Source: Brucella anthropi ATCC 49188 (GTDB lineage Bacteria; Pseudomonadota; Alphaproteobacteria; Rhizobiales; Rhizobiaceae). From it: a stretch of 64,000 bases of DNA. Location: contig NC_009668.1 in the NCBI RefSeq assembly GCF_000017405.1, forward strand, positions 584,001 through 648,000, given 5' to 3'. This document shows positions 61,047 through 64,000 of the stretch, piece by piece. The notes under the pieces were generated by a model, which was not told where the DNA came from, did not search any database, and worked only from the letters and a program-made list of their open reading frames with translations. The position numbers were made by a program, and so were the translations under genes. How positions within the stretch are numbered: the first letter of the stretch is position 1; every line of letters begins with the position of its first letter.

Positions 61047-62490
61047 AGATTGTACCGCTCGTATACTGCTGGCGCTTGTTCTCATACATCAGCAGGTCGG
61101 CGCGCTTGGCAACGGTTTCCAGCTTCTCGCCCGGCATGCTGGTTGCAGAGCCGATGGAAAGATTGAGCTTGAGTTGGGAATAATACTGGTTGTTGATATC
61201 GACCAGCCGCTGAATGTCCTCGACCATCGCCTCGGCGCCGCGCTCATCGACATAAGGCAGCACGATAGCGAATTCGTCACCGCCAATGCGTGCGGCATGG
61301 CCCGGCTGCTTCACGGCTTCATTCAGCACTTCTCCGATGCGTCGCAGCAATCCGTCACCTGTCGCATGGCCCCATTGATCATTCGCGGCCTTGAGGCCGT
61401 TGAGATCGATGATGATGACTGAAACGGGCGTATGGCCCTTGCGCTCAAGCCGGTTAAGCTCATCGACATAATAGGCGCGATTGTGCAGCTTGGTCAGCAC
61501 ATCGTGCTTGCCCAGATATTCCAGATAGGCCTCGGCCTTCTTGCGCGCCGTGATGTCGGTAAGTGCGACCTGCACCAGCGACCAATCCGTCTCATGTCCC
61601 GGCAGAACAGAGAACTGCAGCAGAACATGCCGTTCGGACCCATCGAGCGCATAGTTCACCACTTCGCGACGCTGGAACAGGATTCCGTTCCACAGATCGA
61701 TCAGTTGTTCGCGGAAAGAGGCTTCCATCTCATCCTTGAAGATATGCGGCAGGTTCTGCAGCAGCGTTTTCTTGTCGGATGCGAGGAAGAGGGCCGTCGT
61801 CTCGGTGTTGATTTCGAGCACGCGGATCTCGCTCATGCACTGGCGCACGAATTCTGGATGCACGTCGGTAAACACCCGAAAATCAACGATGCCGCGCTGG
61901 CGCACATCGTCCATCAGTTGCTTGATGCGGCTGAAATCCTCGACCCAGAGCGAAACCGGTGAATGTTCGAAGAGGCCCACGGCGTGCTGTTTGTGCCGAT
62001 CCTGCTCGCGGCGGGCATTCTCGCGAGCGGTCACATCCTCGATGGAAAGCAGAACCCGCTCCCACGTGTGTTCATAGCCGGGAAGCACGACGCCCTTGAG
62101 CTGGATGTCGAGCCGCTTGCCGCCGAGCGAATAGTTGATGGTGTCGCTTGAGAAAGTACCGCCGCCGTTCCAGAGCTGGACCATCTCATCGATATGCGGG
62201 TCCAGCATGTCGTCGCGAAACACGCGTTCGAGGTTGGCGACCAGATGACTGACGCTGTCCGCCTCGAAAAGCGAAAGCGTCTTGCGGTTGACCTTCAGAA
62301 CCCGGATATGGCTGGTGCAGATGCGCAACCGGGTCGTGTCTTCGTGCAGGAAAGCCCCGAGATCGGTAACGCCAAGCGCACGCCATTCTTCGAACTGCTT
62401 GCGCAGACCGCTATAATCCTCAAGCCACAGGGAAATTGGCGCAAGGTCAAAAATATTGGCGCTGTCGCTCAAGGCAGACTCGATATTCAT
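61045..62490 (-). CDS. Diguanylate cyclase with two PAS-like sensor domains
   Basis: The 481-aa protein has two homologous N-terminal sensor repeats: FDLAPISLWLEDYSGLRKQ (about 15-160) and FEHSPVSLWVEDFSRIKQL (about 173-310). These are PAS-like domains sharing IRVLxxNxxTxxLF. A GGDEF domain follows, with GGDEF intact at 403-407. The upstream position lacks the RxxD inhibitory site, so product feedback is not expected. It makes cyclic di-GMP and has no membrane segment or EAL domain. The tandem sensor duplication suggests internal gene duplication. Confidence 0.9.
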   Translation of the reverse strand: MNIESALSDSANIFDLAPISLWLEDYSGLRKQFEEWRALGVTDLGAFLHEDTTRLRICTSHIRVLKVNRKTLSLFEADSVSHLVANLERVFRDDMLDPHIDEMVQLWNGGGTFSSDTINYSLGGKRLDIQLKGVVLPGYEHTWERVLLSIEDVTARENARREQDRHKQHAVGLFEHSPVSLWVEDFSRIKQLMDDVRQRGIVDFRVFTDVHPEFVRQCMSEIRVLEINTETTALFLASDKKTLLQNLPHIFKDEMEASFREQLIDLWNGILFQRREVVNYALDGSERHVLLQFSVLPGHETDWSLVQVALTDITARKKAEAYLEYLGKHDVLTKLHNRAYYVDELNRLERKGHTPVSVIIIDLNGLKAANDQWGHATGDGLLRRIGEVLNEAVKQPGHAARIGGDEFAIVLPYVDERGAEAMVEDIQRLVDINNQYYSQLKLNLSIGSATSMPGEKLETVAKRADLLMYENKRQQYTSGTI

Positions 62491-62681
62491 GGATTTCCCG
62501 CTCTACCATTGGCTTCCCGCATTTCCGAAACTGAGGCGTTCAGGATATGCGTCCAAACCGGATTCTCTTTTCCCATCGGGAAAAGCCGCGATGGATTATT
62601 GGGAGCGCGTTATATTACGTGAGGCTCAGATAAACTAGAGGTTTTAGTGTAAAAACACTTCGCTTTTTACGAAAAATACAA

Positions 62682-62707
62682 AGGGCGGCCCCTTGGGGCG
62701 CCGCCCT
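62682..62707 (-). terminator. Rho-independent terminator of the M20 hydrolase gene
   Basis: An 8-bp stem agggcggc / gccgccct is followed on the minus strand by ttgtatttttcg. It lies 22 bp past the stop at 62729. Confidence 0.8.
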
Positions 62708-62728
62708 GAATAGATATATAGGCGGCTA

Positions 62729-63901
62729 TCAGTTCTCGATCGGCAGCCGATGGCGCACGAGCGTTGTCCAGTACGAGCAACCCCAGGCAATGACATCGTC
62801 GTTGAAGTCATATTTCGGATGATGGAGATTGGCGCTCGGGCCGTTGCCGATGTTGATCATCGCGCCCGGCACCTCGTTCAGCATGAAGGCAAAGTCTTCA
62901 CCGCCAAGCGTTGCCGGCATATCCCGAGCCACGCGGTCAGCGCCCGCAACTGCATCGGCAGCGATTGCGGCCAGTTCTGTCTCGCGCTCGTGATTAACGG
63001 TGACCGGATAGCTGCGCTGATAGTCGAGCGTGGCCTTGGCGCCGAAAGCATCGGCAATGCCCTGCACGGCGCGAGCCAGCTTTTCCTCGATATGGTCGCG
63101 CACTTCCTCACGAAGCGTGCGGACCGTACCGGTCAACCGGATTTTCTGCGGAATCACGTTGAAAGCATCGCCGCCCTGAATGGTGGTGATCGAGATCACA
63201 GCGGAATCCAGCGGGTCGACGGTGCGTGCGGTCAGCGTCTGGATTGCCTGAATGAGTGCTGCCGTCACCGGGATGGGATCGATGGTCTGGTGCGGCGAAG
63301 CTGCATGTCCGCCAACGCCCTCGATGGTGATGTCGAGAATGTCAACCGATCCCATGATCGGGCCGGAATTGATGATGAAGTGTCCGACGGGAAGATTCGG
63401 GCGGTTATGCATGCCGTAGACTTCATTGACCGGCCAGCGCTTGAACAGGCCGTCGTCGATCATCGCCTTTGCGCCTGCGCCGCCTTCTTCGGCAGGCTGG
63501 AAGATAACGATGACGGTGCCGTCGAAGGCGCGGCTTTGCGCCAGTTCGCGGGCAGCGCCCAGAAGCATGGTCGTATGGCCGTCATGGCCGCAGGCATGCA
63601 TTTTCCCCGGCACTTTCGATGACCATTCCGCGCCGGTTTCTTCGAGGATCGGCAGTGCGTCCATGTCGGCACGCAGGCCGATGGCGCGACCGGAACGGTT
63701 CGACTGACCGCGAATGACGCCGACGACGCCGGTGCGCCCGATACCAGTCACGACCTCATCGACGCCAGCGGCGCGTAGCGCTTCGGCAACTTTTTCGGCA
63801 GTCCGGTTCACATCGTAAAGCAGCTCGGGGTTTTCGTGCAGGTCACGACGGAACGCGACGAGTTCGTCCAGCTGGTTCGATGTCCAGTTTTCAACCGGCA
63901 T
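62729..63901 (-). CDS. M20 family amidohydrolase (hippurate-hydrolase-like)
   Basis: The 390-aa protein has an M20D core: FRRDLHENPELLYDVNRTAEKVAE, LRADMDALPILEETG, MHACGHDGHTTMLLGAARELA and VIFQPAEEGGAGAKAMIDDG. These include the metal Cys-His, two aspartates and the base Glu. A dimerisation lid domain lies in the middle, and the C-terminal TLGGEDFAFMLNEVPGAMINIGNGP closes the site. It hydrolyses N-acyl or N-carbamoyl amino acids. The ATC-hydrolase-like gene immediately upstream suggests a cysteine-derived N-carbamoyl compound as one candidate substrate (inference). Confidence 0.92.
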   Translation of the reverse strand: MPVENWTSNQLDELVAFRRDLHENPELLYDVNRTAEKVAEALRAAGVDEVVTGIGRTGVVGVIRGQSNRSGRAIGLRADMDALPILEETGAEWSSKVPGKMHACGHDGHTTMLLGAARELAQSRAFDGTVIVIFQPAEEGGAGAKAMIDDGLFKRWPVNEVYGMHNRPNLPVGHFIINSGPIMGSVDILDITIEGVGGHAASPHQTIDPIPVTAALIQAIQTLTARTVDPLDSAVISITTIQGGDAFNVIPQKIRLTGTVRTLREEVRDHIEEKLARAVQGIADAFGAKATLDYQRSYPVTVNHERETELAAIAADAVAGADRVARDMPATLGGEDFAFMLNEVPGAMINIGNGPSANLHHPKYDFNDDVIAWGCSYWTTLVRHRLPIEN

Positions 63902-63902
63902 G

Positions 63903-64000
63903 TCAGGCTCCTTTTGTGTTGTCTTCGGCGGTGTCGAGGCGGTAGCGGAAATCGCAATGGCTTGCGCCCTTCATGATGGTCTGCGAGCGTTCCAGCTTCA
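63903..64000 (-). CDS. L-2-amino-thiazoline-4-carboxylate hydrolase-like protein, C-terminal end only
   Basis: The minus strand reads KLERSQTIMKGASHCDFRYR before a short tail and TGA ending at 63903. The TIxxGAxxCDFRY run matches the C-terminus of the ATC hydrolase family, to which it is tentatively assigned. The gene continues beyond the window. Its stop is two bases from the ATG of the M20 hydrolase, indicating an operon. Confidence 0.55.
   Translation of the reverse strand, partial: KLERSQTIMKGASHCDFRYRLDTAEDNTKGA

Overview
The window reads as an alphaproteobacterial chromosome of the Brucella/Ochrobactrum type. This rests on the leuB, asd, leuD, typA, mgtE and ohr/ohrR proteins, the ABC and amidohydrolase families present, and short palindromic intergenic repeats of the kind known in Brucellaceae. 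That assignment is inferred from protein character, not from a search. Most of the window is ordinary core sequence. It is interrupted by one clear genomic island and one group II intron.

Left flank (1-10030). A TonB-dependent receptor (cut by the window edge) is divergent from an AraC-type regulator. Next comes a minus-strand operon for uptake and oxidation of an amine: RidA protein, periplasmic binding protein, DAO-type FAD oxidase, ABC permease, and a trimethylamine/histamine-dehydrogenase-like flavoprotein. The flavoprotein keeps the cysteinyl-FMN cysteine, the 4Fe-4S cysteines and the Tyr/His/Asp catalytic residues, but its substrate pocket is closer to histamine dehydrogenase. A 14-TM-type drug exporter follows.

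Island (10031-27845). A 17-bp direct repeat (10029-10045 and 27829-27845) is the 3' end of the intact tRNA-Gly(GCC) gene, and a tyrosine recombinase lies beside that tRNA. The island therefore looks like a 17.8-kb element integrated into the tRNA 3' end. Its core is three tandem cassettes, each made of the C-terminal part of a CdiA/filamentous-haemagglutinin-like exoprotein, a different toxin domain and an immunity gene: LHH nuclease/SUKH, DUF4258-like/DUF2283, and LHH nuclease/SUKH. None has an exoprotein N-terminus or a visible two-partner transporter, so they look like orphan modules that could be recombined into a full-length gene elsewhere. The right half holds a GIY-YIG (MUG113-like) protein, a serine recombinase, a truncated gene, several unknowns, an HUH endonuclease and a split integrase that lacks the first catalytic arginine.

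Right of the island (27906-64000). A prolyl-tRNA editing protein, thioredoxin-TPR chaperone CnoX, a Lon-N-domain protein, Trm112, leuB, ada, an MHS transporter with a large periplasmic insert, asd, and the ohrR/ohr peroxide pair follow. A group II intron sits directly behind the ohr terminator. Then come a DHDPS-like enzyme, a LysE exporter, two long palindromes, a zincin, leuD, a CitE-like lyase, an M3 oligopeptidase, mgtE, typA and a PAP2 protein. A minus-strand nucleobase unit encodes a BMP-family ABC transporter, an amidase and a cytosine-deaminase-like hydrolase. The window closes with a YigZ protein, a PAS-PAS-GGDEF cyclase, an M20 amidohydrolase and the tail of an ATC-hydrolase-like gene.
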